A DNA stretch of 64,000 bases from Ornithodoros turicata (GCF_037126465.1 NC_088201.1:228228016-228292015), one strand, 5' to 3'; shown: positions 21,439-31,792, counted from the first letter of the stretch. The notes: generated by a model not told the origin, from the sequence alone. Translations and numbers: made by a program.

Positions 21439-24400
21439 CTGCGTGAACGAGAGAATAGATAGGTAGCAAGAAATGAGCTGGTGGTATGATTCATAACACA
21501 TCCCCCCAATCTCGGGGCTTTAAGTTATGGATCTGCATGAAGATTAACATGGGTTCTGCTTAAAAAGAAAATGCAGGAAACGTGAGAACAATACTCTGGG
21601 TTAGTTGCTAGGATTACACGTACGAAACTCATTTAAACCGGTGTGACTGAAGCGTTCTACGTAACGGCGACCAGCGGATCGTTCACGCATATCATACACT
21701 GAGCATCACGCTCTTAAAAGTGAACTTCACCGCATAGCACGATCCTATAGCCAACCGTCGTCTCGAATGGTATCGTTATCTGCCCTGATTTGTTGTAAAC
21801 GGGAGGCGTACGCCTTTTCTGTGACAGTTATGAGCAGCATAAGTGTCACAAAAAGGGGGTATGCCCCCCGTTTTCAACAAATCAGGGCAGATAAAGATAT
21901 CATTTCAGATTATGGTTGGCTAGGAGCGTGCTGTGCTGTGAAGTTCATTTTTAAGAGTGCACCGCGTAATACCCCAATCCTGTTTCAGAAAAATACTATT
22001 CTTATTCCCGATTTGTTGAAAATCGAAGGTGAACGTCTTTTGGTACTAATTAACATATACCCAAGTTGATAGAAAAAGGCGCCTGCTTGCCTACTCGTCA
22101 TCTACTTTTACAGTTTGAATCGGAAGAATGAAGAACGAAGTTTCAACTCCTTCTTCTTTGTTCTGATAGTTCTTTGTGGTCTCCACTGGCGTTCCAAACA
22201 CGCTATTTTAATTCGGGAACCATGCAATATGTAACGTGGTAGTGTCAGAGCTGTGCACCTTACGCAGACCCCCCCTTAAAACAAGAAAAAAAAACTAACT
22301 AAACACGTCACTTGGAAGTAACGAGTGACTTCTATACGTCACATTTTCATGCCAGTCAGCTGAAATACGAAAGTATTTCAGCTTCAGTACTTATATCTTT
22401 TTTTTTTTTTCAGTTCATCCATGATAAATGGCACTCAAACTGGCAACTCACAGGTCGCTGACATGGGTTCCCGTGTAGGGGGGGACAAAGGGACAAAGAA
22501 CTAAACGGCCTGAGCGCAATGAATCTTTGAAAGCAGGGATGCAAATAACACAATGGGTCTTCTTAAACACCGTGGTCACTAGAGCAATGAGATATAGGCG
22601 ATGCTCTCTCGTACTATTTCGAGTGTAATACTACAATAATACTACAATAATACTACACTCGAGTGTAGTATTATTTAGTTTATAGTTAGTTTAGTTAGTT
22701 ATAGTTTAGTTTAGTTAATATAATATTTAGCTTAATTTAGTATTTAGTACTGGTATTAGTACTGGTTTTAGTAACGGCGTAGGTACTCTTTAAACAATGG
22801 AACTAATAACCTCCTTTTACAAAAATTGGTAGCGCGTTAGTACAAGTTACTAGTTCCTTTTGCTTTATTTCTGACTTCTTCTCTTTTTTCTTTCTCTTAT
22901 TTTCAAGTGAGCAAGTGATCCGAATCTGCGACTGGAACACTTACGCCCAACGAGGAGTTTAGCCCAGGCCAATCTCCCTTGGTGGATGACGGCCAGAGAC
23001 AGATGAAGAAGAAGAAGAACAAAGTACATATGTTCCATTATAACGCCATGTTTTGCAACATCAAGGTCCTTCTAATCTCCTAACGTTGCCATTGCAATGT
23101 CTGACTTATCGCTTCCTTCATGAAACAAAATCGCCAACGTACGACGCGAAAGACTAGTCACGACGAAGACGAGCTGCGAAGCGGCCATGTTGGCGAAACA
23201 GAGATAGGAAATAGAAAGCACGAGCGACAAGTGACACGTCACATAGAGTTCCGATTGAGTCTGTCTATTTTGGCGGAGCAGTCTGGGTTGTTCCCTGGAG
23301 CAACCTTGGCTCGAATGCCACTCCGAAGCTCCCATTGGAAGACTCCATAACTGTTCCCAATCGAACATACTTGCTCTCGGCGGAGCAACAAAACTTGCTC
23401 CACAGGCGCTCCGAATCTGCCATTGGAATTCAACATCAAGGATTCACTCAAGGACTCGTTCAAGGATTCATTGCGCTCAGGTTATTTAGTGATTTTCCCG
23501 TTTGTCCTCTGCTAACGTCAGCCACCTCTGAGTACAAAAAAAAAAACCTGAAGAAGTGCAGCCTACTGCACGAAAGTCTTGTTTGTAATGTATATAGTAA
23601 ACAGCTGATGCTCTTAACCGTCTTTGTTATTTTTGATTCTGCATCGCCGGAAACTTGCACATTGTTTTTCTTCACGTTCTACAAATTCCTACTGAAATGC
23701 AACTCATCATTTTTATCAAAGGAACAAGTAACGTACGGTATTTAGTTCCTTTTTTTTTCTTTTTTTTTTGGGGGGGGGGGGTAAAGTCTCAAGGCACAGC
23801 TCTGACTAGAGGTATGGTTTTACGGGGTGGTTTGAACAAGGAAAATCCGCCACTGCCTATGCCGCTGAGCCAACGTGAATGAAATGGTGGCCGTAATAGT
23901 GAACGCAGTAATAAAGTCACAAAGACAAGGTAAGATAAAACCCAATAGGCTTTTTTTCTTACTGCAATGTAAAACTGGCCTTTGTGATGGCATCCACAAA
24001 ATTTAGCATTCTCTTCTGCGTGCTCTTCATCGTAACGAATATAGAAGATCGATAGTTTGCAGGCCTGACAGACGCAGCACCCTCAAGCGGTCTCGGAGAG
24101 AACTGCTACAGACTATCAATTAGTGCTACACGTTATTCGAAGAGTGACGATTGTACAGTTTGGCTCGAATAGTTCGATGTTGCCGGTACACTTGCGCCCT
24201 CTGCTTTATTGTCTCTCTTTATTCACGTCGTGCGCTCGCAGCTAAATATAAATGCAGTCGTTGCTCCATGTTCCTGCCGTGCCGTGTGTTGCCTTGTTGT
24301 GTCATGTTCCTGCCAATTGCTAATGGAATAACAAATAATGTCAATGGAATTCTCGTAATGGAACATCGTATCGAATTATCGTGTCGGATTATCGAATTCT

Positions 24401-27400
24401 CGTAATGGAACATCGTATCGAATTATCGTGTCGGATTATCGAATTATCGTGCTGGAACACCGTATCGAATTATCGTGTCGGATTATCGTAATGGAACATC
24501 GTATCGAATTATCGTGTCGGGTTATCGTAATGGAACATCGTATCGAATTATCGTACTGGAACATCGTATCGAATTATCGTGTCGGATTATCGCAATGGAA
24601 CATCGTATCGAATTATCGTGTCGGATTATCGCAATGGAACATCGTATCGAATTATCGTGTCGGATTATCGAATTATCGTATCGGAACTATCGTAAGCCAG
24701 GTAATGTTCGGGAATCATTATTCCGCAACACTAGTCGGCTCGCAATACGTCTGTCTGCTCCTTTCAGATTGCTCGAGAAATTTGAACCAGGACGTCCTAT
24801 AACAGGTTGCAACAGGAGGGAGGATATATATATATTTTTTTCCTGGAAGGAAGTGATGGATAAACTCACCATTCTCTGATTTCGTAACAAAGCAGTTGCC
24901 CTCGTCGAACACAACATTCGACGTCAAGGTTGTGCTAGCTGCGAATAAAGATGGAGTTTACTCTTCCTTCAGGATCTCAAATCTCTAAGCTCAATACATA
25001 GACAGCAATGCACACACTACCTGCAAAGTATAATAGCGTACAATGAGATATTAAAGACTGTGGTATTTATTTAACTGCCCACAATACTGCCCAAGTACAA
25101 ACAGGAGCTCGCTGGAGAAAAGTAGTGCTGTGGTCAACTGCTCGAACACAAACTCGACGACATGAATATTGTGGAAACCACATAGTACCGGTGAAAATCT
25201 TCGGTGTCTAACGCTCTCTTTCCGGAATCAAAAACGAAAGGAGAGTAAGTAAGCAGCTGGGTTAGGTTTACAAGAAAGAAAGGGAGACTCGTTGGGCAAA
25301 TTGTAAGGCTCTTTGCGGTTTGTGGATGAGTCCACGCAAAATATTGCGCAGAATACGTGTCAGGTATTGCTCGAAACACACACTCAATATTTCGGGGAAA
25401 TATTTTTCGCTAAACAGGAATTTCGCGACAAGAAAAAAAAAAAAAAGAAGAAGAAGAACCTTTTTTCAGAAAAAGTTTTTGCGCCATCAATTAGCATATA
25501 ACGAAGTGGTGTACAACCACACTCTTAAAAATGAACTTCACCACATAGCACGCTCGTAGCCAACCATCATCACGAATGACAACGTTCTCGCCCTTGATTT
25601 GCTGAAAACGGGAGGAGGAGCCTATTTTGTGCCCATTATGCACGGCACAAAATAGGCTCCTCCTCCCGTTTTCAACAAATCTAAGGCGAGAACGTTGTCA
25701 TTCGGGGTGATGGTTGGCTAGGCGCGTGCTATGTGGTGAAGTTCATTTTCTGCGTTTTCTTCAAGCAACGGGCCTAGCGGAGAGACCACTCTAGTGCACC
25801 TCTCACCTGCAGTGTGCTTCCGTCCCTTCAGTACCGGTCATCCTGCCTCTACATCACTTTGAAGTCCTCAACTCCCCTTTCTCCCACTTTCTTTTCCTTT
25901 TTTTTTTGGCTATAGTCGTGACGATGCCCACTTGAGTGCGGCCAACAACGACAAGCTACCTCGACACCCCCCCCCCCCCCATTTTTAAGAGTGCATTTGG
26001 TCAACAACCTCACCAAGTCGAAATCGCAATGCTAAGTCAGTAAACTTTTTATGGTAGTTTTCATTTGGTAATGGTGTCACCTAAAAGTGGGGGTATTGTG
26101 TTCCACGTGCCATACACACTGCCGCTCCTCAGACCTTTCCATAGCTATGCGGTAACACTAAGAACGCAGCCAGGTCTAAGCAGCGATTAACGGTTGACAC
26201 TGTGACATTAGTTACATGACAGTTACAAAGTTGCATAAAATGCGTCTACATATCCAAGTTTTTCTAGTTCTGTCTGCTGAAACACTGCAAACACCTGTCT
26301 GCAGTAGTCAACAATACAAGTACGAAGGAAAAAAACGAGAAAAAAAACCGATGCATACAGAAAGACGAGAAGCGTTCTCAGAATTCTACGAGGACGTAAA
26401 GCAAATCAAATAACACAATGAACAACACAGAGAAGCTCGAAACGCTATCGTTGAGAATTTAAACGCATTCAGGACCTCCAAAAATGTCAGAGGTGGACAG
26501 GCTACGATAGTATATCGGAATGCCTACGTGTGACCCCTTCAGGTGACGCACCCTGGAAGTCGCTGAGAAGGCGTGTTAGCTTAGCTCAATTGGTAGAGCC
26601 CTGGACCGGTAATCCAGAAGATGTGGGTTCGAGTCCTACAGCTGGCTAACCTTTTCAGTGACTTACATCTTTCATCGTTAATTCCTTAGGCAACTTGAGG
26701 CCTTGTATGTGATTGTCCCTTCTATGTTGTTCCAGCCTCAGAACATCAGTTATCTCGTGTCCTACACTCTTAAAAATGAACTTCACCGCATAGCACGCTC
26801 CTAGCCAACCATAATCTCGAATGATACCGTTATCTGCCCTGATTTGTTGAAAACGGGAGGCGTACGCCTTTTCTGTGACACTTAAGCTGTTCATAAGTGT
26901 CACAGAAAAGGCGAACGCCTCCCGTTTTCAACAAATCAGGGCAGATAACGGTATCATTAGAGATTATGGTTGGCTAGGAGCGTGATATGCGGTGAAGTTC
27001 ATTTTTAAGAGTGTACGCGAGTTCCGAGAGGAAGGCATAGGGGGCCTTGACCCCCTCTGGAGCTTCAAGATCACCGGCGGGATTTGCCCGCACTTAACTC
27101 GCAGGTCGTCATAGTATATGCCCGCACGTCGTCATAATACTACCAATCTGTTTTGATCGTCCTTATTCTATTGCCTATTGTGCCTGTTGGTTGCATGCTT
27201 TCCCTCCCCTTGCGAAAAATCCTGGGAACGCCCATGCTGTCACCCCGTAGCTGTTCCTCAAACTCCAGGAAATATTGGCTTCATCCACAGTTCAACAGCT
27301 CGCTTGCTCAGTCGTCACCATAAAAGTTTGCCTTGAAAGCTTTCGAAAATTATTTATCAGATTACAATAATACACTGATGGTCATGAGTCCTCTTTACTA

Positions 27401-30400
27401 AGGATCCTCCGCGGGTCTTCCGCGTAGGCATCAACAGTTCTAAACTGCTCTCTATCGCATTCCTTTTTAGGAACCCCTTTTTTAGGAAGCATCCAAGTAA
27501 CCAGTTCGCTCTTTTCTTCAAGTAAAGAGCAGCGTATGCACATTTCCATATTAATTTCTATATCTTATCAGAACAGTTGCATTACATTCACACGTTTATA
27601 TGTGTCTCTGTACTACTTCTGTCTAGACACTTACCAGAAGTTGTTACTCCTAGCGTCGTACCGTTCGCTGTGACTGTTAAATTCACCGTTACCCTGCAAA
27701 GAGTAAACGGAGAAAAGAATAGTATAGAGGAATGCTCCCTTGTAAGCAGGTTCATATGGCACACTCTTAAAAATGAACTCCACCGCATAGCACGCTTCTA
27801 GCCAACCATCATCTTAAATGATATCGTTATCTGCCCTGATTTGTTGAAAACGGGAGGCGTACGCCTTTTCTGTGACAATTATGAACAGCACACGTGTCAC
27901 AGAAAAGGCGTACGCCCCACGTTTTCAACAAATGAGGGCAGATAACGATATCATTCGAGATAATGGTTGGCTAGAAGCGTGCTATGCGGTGAAGTTCATT
28001 TTTAAGAGTGTAGGATCAGCTGCCCAATGTGCTCAAAACGCGCCATGGCGTGGCGTGCCTTCCCTTTATCGTATATTCACACGATGTGAAAAGCGCCTTA
28101 GCTTTCTGCTGTCACGTGCACTCTTAAAAATGAACTTCACCGCATAGCACGCTCCTATCCAACCACCATCTGGAATGATATCGTTATCTGCCCTGATTTG
28201 TTGAAAACGGGAGACGTACGCCTTTTTTGTGACACTTATGCTGTTCATAATTGTCACAAAAAAGGCGTACGCCTCCCGTTTTCAACAAATCAGGGCAGAC
28301 AACGATATCATTCGATATGATGGTTGGCCAAGAGCGTGCTATGCGGTGAAGTTCATTTTTAAGAGTGTGAGCGCGAGCGCTCAATGTCGTCTCTTCACGT
28401 ATGCCGCAGACGAATTTCACAGGTCGTCCTCAAGCGGTGCAATGTGCAAGAAGAAACGAACGGAAGAGCGAATGATACGACCAATTAGACGCGTCGCACT
28501 GAAGCGACCAGTGTAGCATGAGGCGCGTTTACATGGGGTGTAGGAAAAAAGGTCCCCGGAGAAAACGTCCCCGGAGGAAAGGTCCCCAACGCCGATTAAT
28601 CGAATGCCGTTTCATCGAATCGGTGGCCGCCGCTTTTTCTTGTGGTAACGTATGAAATGCGTAAAAGGCTCTGCTGACCTAACCTTGGTCAGGCGTCGAT
28701 GAAACGAAGTTCCGTGAAATGGGCGGACACGCTATTCATACAAACACGGGAAAAAGATGTACATTCTGCCTTGGATAACATGGACTGGTCATAAGTTTCG
28801 GATGACGCATGTCAAAGCTGGTCCACTAATTTCAGGATGACTCCTGATGCTCTTTGTGGCAATGGTTAACACACCTCACGTGGCATGCAGTGTCCTGCCG
28901 TTGGGCTCTGGTTCAGCGGATAGAGCAAACAGCCAGAAGCGAACATACGTCCGATCCGAGACATAACGCTGAAGCAGTTTGAAAATAATACTTCGAAAAA
29001 TCCAAAGTTAAAGATGCACGTTTAAATATATATCATGAAAATGTGCATGATGTCGAGTTCCTGGGTGCCGAAGTAATGGTCGTTACAATACATTTCCCTA
29101 TTTCCATGCTCGGTAGCTAAAATTTCAATACGCTGCTCTTTTCTCTCTCTCTCTCTTTCTTCTTCAACCACTTGCTACATCTCTGCGGAACTCTTCTAGT
29201 CAGTCCCATGGGTTTGGACCAGAATGGAATTGGAAATCATCCGCACAGTCGACTTGCCCTGTTTACATGGCAAAGGTGAGACGATTCCAGTCGTCTGATC
29301 TACCCCAAACGTAGCGACTTATTTCTGCTGCGTCGACGTCCCCTTTAGGTCGATGTAGGCGGGTTCACAAGGAGAGGGGAGATCGACCTATCTCGCCCAG
29401 TCGACTTATGTCGCCTTATTGTAAACGCGTCTATGCACACTCAAGGCGGTCTAAGCTTTTCTACACTGCACGACCAGCGAAATTCGCGATTTGGGATGTA
29501 TTTCCGTGCTATTACCGCGTTCGTATCGGAAACGGACCAGTATCGTTCTGCTGAGAGGAGACCGTCGTCCCATTCTGCGACGCCTCGTGACACCCATGGC
29601 TTCCCGCCGACGGACAACCGACATCCTCCCCCATCTATGTTGAGCAGAGTTGATCCAACACTCGCTTTCCGCATGCCACGAAACACACCTAGTCAAGATG
29701 CTGCATTAATCCGCCGAATGCGCCTCGATGTGACTTTTACAGCTCAGTGGCGTTACCGCTTGAGACAAGTTCACTCTCCCACCTGCTGCCACTGGCGTGC
29801 ACTAGAGGATCTGGAGCACATTCTTCTTCATTGTCCCCACTATATACCAACCTTCCTCAAACCGCACTCTCCGAGTCTCTTAGTCAGCTGGACTCTCGCC
29901 CCTTCTCCCTATCGAAATTGCTTGGTCCCTGGCGCAATCCAGCCCAGCAACGATCTGCGCTCAAAGCTCTTTTGACATTTCTGGACACCATCAGAGTTCG
30001 ATCGTTATTGTGATGGGGCTCATCATCTCATTCCCCACATCCCCACCAGCAATGGGGTAGAGTACCGCCTCTGGCGATGAACCTCCTTACTCTCCGTCTC
30101 AAAATAAAGTTGTTGTTGTACCGCGTTCGTGACAACGGCGTTACTGAGAGAGACGTGAATAAAGGGGCCGTCCTTGCGACGCCGTCGCACGTTTGTCGAA
30201 AAAAACTAAAACATAGAAAATAATCCAAATCATGACACTCTTCCTTCGGTAGCACGCTATAATCTCCGTTGTTGACAATGTCAACATTTTTTTTAGTCAT
30301 AATTCATTATAGATGTCATCACTTACATTGCAACACCCTGGCTCTCACTCTTATAATTAAATGTGAGGTTCTTTTCTGTCCAATTCCCATCTGCTTCATT

Positions 30401-31792
30401 GGGTGCTTGCACGGTCAAACAGCTCTTTGGAGACGAAGACGTTGACTTCACGAGCTTGAAGGTTCCCCCTTCAGCATGCGAGGCAGCCTGCAATAAAACG
30501 TAGCCACAAACGTCGACACATAAGTGTGTCGTTACGAACAGCTATGAGCTGCATCGCACAACGAAGGCGCTGCAAAGAAAGCACTAAATAAGGGAACAGG
30601 TTTAAGAAAGTAGCACAGAAGATGCAAATAATGCCGCTGTCGTCTACTCATTAGGAATCGAAGGTGTCATGGTCCAACGTCACAAAGTTCGCACAGTGCA
30701 GCCATACAGCTTTCTATACCACATCCCTGCCGAATGACCTCGAGACACATGGGCTCCCGTCGTCTACAATGGTGGCGCTACGCTCTTAAAAATGAACTTC
30801 ACCAGATAGCACGCTCCTAGCCAACCATCATCTCGAATGACATCGTTATCTGCCCTGGTCTGTTGAAAACGGGAGGCGTACGCCTTTTTGTGACAATTAT
30901 GAACAGCGTAAGTGTCACAAAAAAGGCGTACGCCTCTCGTTTTCAACAAATCAGGGTAGATAACGATATCATTTGAGATGATGGTTGGCTAGGAGCGTGA
31001 AGTTCATTTTTAAGAGTGTGGTCACTGCTGTTTTAAGCACCACAGTGCTTTGGCAGTCTGAAAAGCGCCATGAGTAATTCCGAGGTCAACAACGTCATAC
31101 GGTGAGAAAACGCCATTGCAAATGTGGTGAGCTTTTGTCCGGCGAGCTTTTGTCCGGGATTCGTCATATTATCGAGGGTCATATTAACGACGGTTCACTG
31201 TATATCTATTACAGTCCAGGAGGAGTACACGTTTACTCCATCTAGAAGTGGTTGGCTATAGAGGAGTTCTCTATGGTACAAGCCGCTGACTCCTCCTCTG
31301 GGGTTAATGTATACTGTTTCGGATAGCAGTGTACCCTTGAATTCGAACCACTGACAGTGCAGAAAGTGATGTCTTTGCAGCTCGGTAACAGCCGTTCCAT
31401 ACCCGGACACAGAGGAACTTAACGGAAAATATATCGGATGGCCCGAATAGAAACGAAGATAGAAACTGTGGTCCTCGTTATTGTTTCAGTCGTTCTTCTG
31501 TTCAGGAAGAAAGTGCAATAGCTTCGAGGCCCATTTGTGGCGCATTCGTTGCATTACATCGTCATGTTACTCACACGCAAAATTTGATCCCCTTGGCACA
31601 ACTGTAAACCTAGTTTACAAGATACAGACAGTATGCCTACAATATACTCACCGACCATGGAAGACACGCTATATGACTAACGATTCACTAACTTACCTTC
31701 CAGGCCTGATCATTACTGCTCGTACAATTTTCCTGGGAATGCGCAATGACGACCAGAAGGCCGCAAGTGAGGAGGGTAGCCAGTTGGACCAT
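21311..31792 (-). CDS. Secreted lipocalin (tick salivary lipocalin type), five exons
   Basis: Five exons join in perfect phase: 31792-31697, 30487-30327, 27693-27635, 24938-24870 and 21438-21311, giving 170 aa. Residues 1-20 are a signal peptide (MVQLATLLTCGLLVVIAHSQ). The mature part shows lipocalin features: a tryptophan at 31, FKLVKS at 42-47 then Cys55, NLTFNY strand at 72-77, NLTVTANGTTL at 90-100, NCFVTKS at 120-126, DLW at 132-134, CC at 146-147 and Cys167. Family members fold as an eight-strand barrel that binds small ligands such as histamine, serotonin or leukotrienes, and many are injected into the host. Ligand cannot be predicted here. The usual Cys before the LW motif is absent, so the disulfide set differs from classical histamine binders. 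Eight N-glycosylation sequons are present. Length (about 150 aa mature) is short for the family. The combined phase, splice and poly(A) evidence makes the gene model strong; expression is unverified. Confidence 0.88.
21709..21959. mobile_element. Fold-back MITE, copy 2 (intron 4)
   Basis: Same family as copy 1; 251 bp. The flanking dinucleotide is CA on both sides (21707-21708, 21960-21961) rather than TA. The central loop is in the opposite orientation to copy 1. Confidence 0.88.
22610..22760. repeat. AT-rich simple repeats
   Basis: Repeated AATACTAC units with an ACACTCGAGTGT palindrome, followed by TTTAGTTAGTTTAG-type runs. Low complexity. Confidence 0.6.
23545..23700 (+). repeat. Hammerhead-like repeat fragment, copy 2
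   Basis: CTGAAGA, the GTGCAG/CTGCAC hairpin and GAAAGTC at about 23549-23579 are identical to 12740-12770. The following sequence (TTGTTT...AAACAGCTGATGCTCTTAACCGT) resembles that after copy 1. It lies in lipocalin intron 4, antisense to the gene. Confidence 0.45.
24354..24690 (+). repeat. Minisatellite, about 39-bp unit
   Basis: About eight tandem units built from ATCGTAATGGAACATCG and TATCGAATTATCGTGTCGG, with variants CTGGAACA and GCAATGG. The first two units carry an extra CGAATTCTCG. Lies 180 bp downstream of lipocalin exon 4. The repetitive open frames over it are artefacts. Confidence 0.92.
24870..24938 (-). CDS. Lipocalin exon 4
   Basis: 69 nt. Acceptor TTTATTCGCAG, donor G|GTGAGT. 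Encodes STTLTSNVVFDEGNCFVTKS EN with split codons at both ends (Ala from exon 3, Gly into exon 5). The D-x-x-N-C-F-V pattern is the conserved penultimate strand of tick lipocalins. Confidence 0.86.
25520..25750. mobile_element. Fold-back MITE, copy 3 (divergent subfamily)
   Basis: The outer arms match the family (ACTCTTAAAAATGAACTTCACC), but the inner arms are replaced on both sides by AGGAGGAGCCTATTTTGTGCC and its exact complement. The right terminus is truncated after GTTCATTTT. Confidence 0.87.
26575..26647 (+). tRNA. tRNA-Thr-like sequence (GGT anticodon), SINE head
   Basis: Exactly 73 nt folds as a cloverleaf: acceptor GTTAGCT/AGCTGGC, D arm GCTC/GAGC with loop AATTGGTA, anticodon stem CTGGA/TCCAG with loop CCGGTAA, T arm GTGGG/CCTAC with TTCGAGT. 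Box A and B are good. Position 33 is C instead of the near-universal U, and the same 3' half plus tail (CTGGCTAACCT) recurs at 612-655. A SINE or tRNA pseudogene is therefore likelier than a working tRNA. Confidence 0.5.
26765..27013. mobile_element. Fold-back MITE, copy 4 (intron 3)
   Basis: 249 bp, TA on both sides (26763-26764, 27014-27015). Near-perfect arms. Confidence 0.9.
27635..27693 (-). CDS. Lipocalin exon 3
   Basis: 59 nt between acceptor TTACTCTTTGCAG and donor CTG|GTAAGTG. One base completes Met86; then VTVNLTVTANGTTLGVTTS, with N-glycosylation sequons NLT and NGT; it ends on the first base of Ala106. Alternating polar and hydrophobic residues fit a beta strand pair. Confidence 0.86.
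27762..28010. mobile_element. Fold-back MITE, copy 5 (intron 2)
   Basis: 249 bp. Left flank CA, right flank TA. It begins only 69 bp upstream of the exon 3 acceptor, so it lies across the probable branch-point neighbourhood of intron 2. Confidence 0.9.
28119..28367. mobile_element. Fold-back MITE, copy 6 (intron 2)
   Basis: 249 bp, TG on both sides (28117-28118, 28368-28369). Separated from copy 5 by only 108 bp, which makes this part of the intron a double hairpin. Confidence 0.9.
29433..30115 (+). mobile_element. LINE ORF2 C-terminal fragment with 3' end (RNase H-type)
   Basis: Plus strand reads SMLSRVDPTLAFRMPRN...IRRMRLDVTFTAQWRYRLR then a CCH/HC cluster (CCHWRALEDLEHILLHCPHY) and a Leu-rich end (LLGPWRNPAQQ). 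The 3' UTR ends AAAATAAAGTTGTTGTTGTA. It is 5' truncated and has one frame change near 29850. Paralogous to the minus-strand copies at 33.8 and 35.8 kb. Antisense to the lipocalin gene. Confidence 0.8.
30327..30487 (-). CDS. Lipocalin exon 2
   Basis: 161 nt with acceptor TTTTATTGCAG and donor AT|GTAAGT. Encodes residues 33-85 plus two bases of Met86, including GGTFKLVKS, Cys55, GNWTEKNLTF and NYKSESQGVA. This is the first barrel-strand block of the lipocalin fold. Confidence 0.87.
30488..31696 (-). other. Lipocalin intron 1
   Basis: Donor AAG|GTAAGT at 31696, acceptor at 30488. Contains fold-back MITE copy 7. A 71-codon minus frame at 31195-31410 shows no lipocalin pattern and has no matching splice sites that keep the phase. 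Confidence 0.75.
30781..31018. mobile_element. Fold-back MITE, copy 7 (intron 1)
   Basis: 238 bp. The right arm lacks a segment of about 11 bp (CTATGCGGTG region) kept in the left arm. Left flank TA, right flank TG. Confidence 0.88.
31697..31792 (-). CDS. Lipocalin exon 1 (signal peptide)
   Basis: ATG at 31792 in context CCAAGATGG, 32 codons, donor TGGAAG|GTAAGT. Encodes the 20-residue signal peptide, then ENCTSSNDQAWK with Cys23 and the conserved early Trp31. Phase 0 end matches exon 2. Confidence 0.88.

Larger units (their letters stand above)
21439..24869 (-). other. Lipocalin intron 4
   Basis: Donor G|GTGAGT at 24869, acceptor CAG at 21439. It holds a fold-back MITE (21709-21959), the hammerhead-like fragment near 23.55 kb and the 39-bp minisatellite (24354-24690). 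The rest (22000-23500, 23700-24340) shows poly-purine/pyrimidine tracts, a G run at 23771-23781 and no other coding evidence. Confidence 0.75.
24939..27634 (-). other. Lipocalin intron 3
   Basis: Contains fold-back MITE copies 3 and 4, a C run at 25966-25980, a lone MITE end (TTTTTAAGAGTG, 25983-25994) and the tRNA-like SINE at 26575. A plus-strand 65-codon frame (26216-26413) starts with a weakly hydrophobic stretch but shows no family signature. Confidence 0.72.
27694..30326 (-). other. Lipocalin intron 2
   Basis: Holds fold-back MITEs 5 and 6 close to exon 3 and, on the plus strand, a LINE 3' fragment (29433-30113). The stretch 28370-29430 contains a repeated GGTCCCCGGAG motif (28550-28590) and a CTCTCTCTCT run (29142-29156) but no coding evidence. 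Confidence 0.72.

Noticed and set aside
23941..24060. Minus-strand frame YDEEHAEENAKFCGCHHKGQ as a lipocalin last exon
   Set aside because: The exon at 21311-21438 has a far better acceptor, the right phase, the LW and CC motifs and a poly(A) signal. This frame has none of these.
24354..24690. CRISPR-like array
   Set aside because: Units are contiguous with no unique spacers, in a eukaryotic intron.
24340..24879. Repetitive ELSCRIIVMEHRI-type proteins
   Set aside because: Translation of the 39-bp minisatellite.
26216..26413. 65-codon plus frame in lipocalin intron 3 with a weak signal-like start
   Set aside because: The hydrophobic stretch is too polar, the tail is Lys/Arg-rich low complexity, and no cysteine pattern follows.
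20810..28420. Recurring frames reading MTLMNS/MTIMNS...AYA.RFQQIRADNDIIR...LGACYAVKFIFKS on both strands
   Set aside because: They are translations of the fold-back MITE arms. They repeat because the element repeats, and both strands are open because the element is a palindrome.
31195..31410. 71-codon frame in lipocalin intron 1 as an extra exon
   Set aside because: Exon 1 joins exon 2 in phase 0 directly, and no acceptor/donor pair around this frame keeps the phase.
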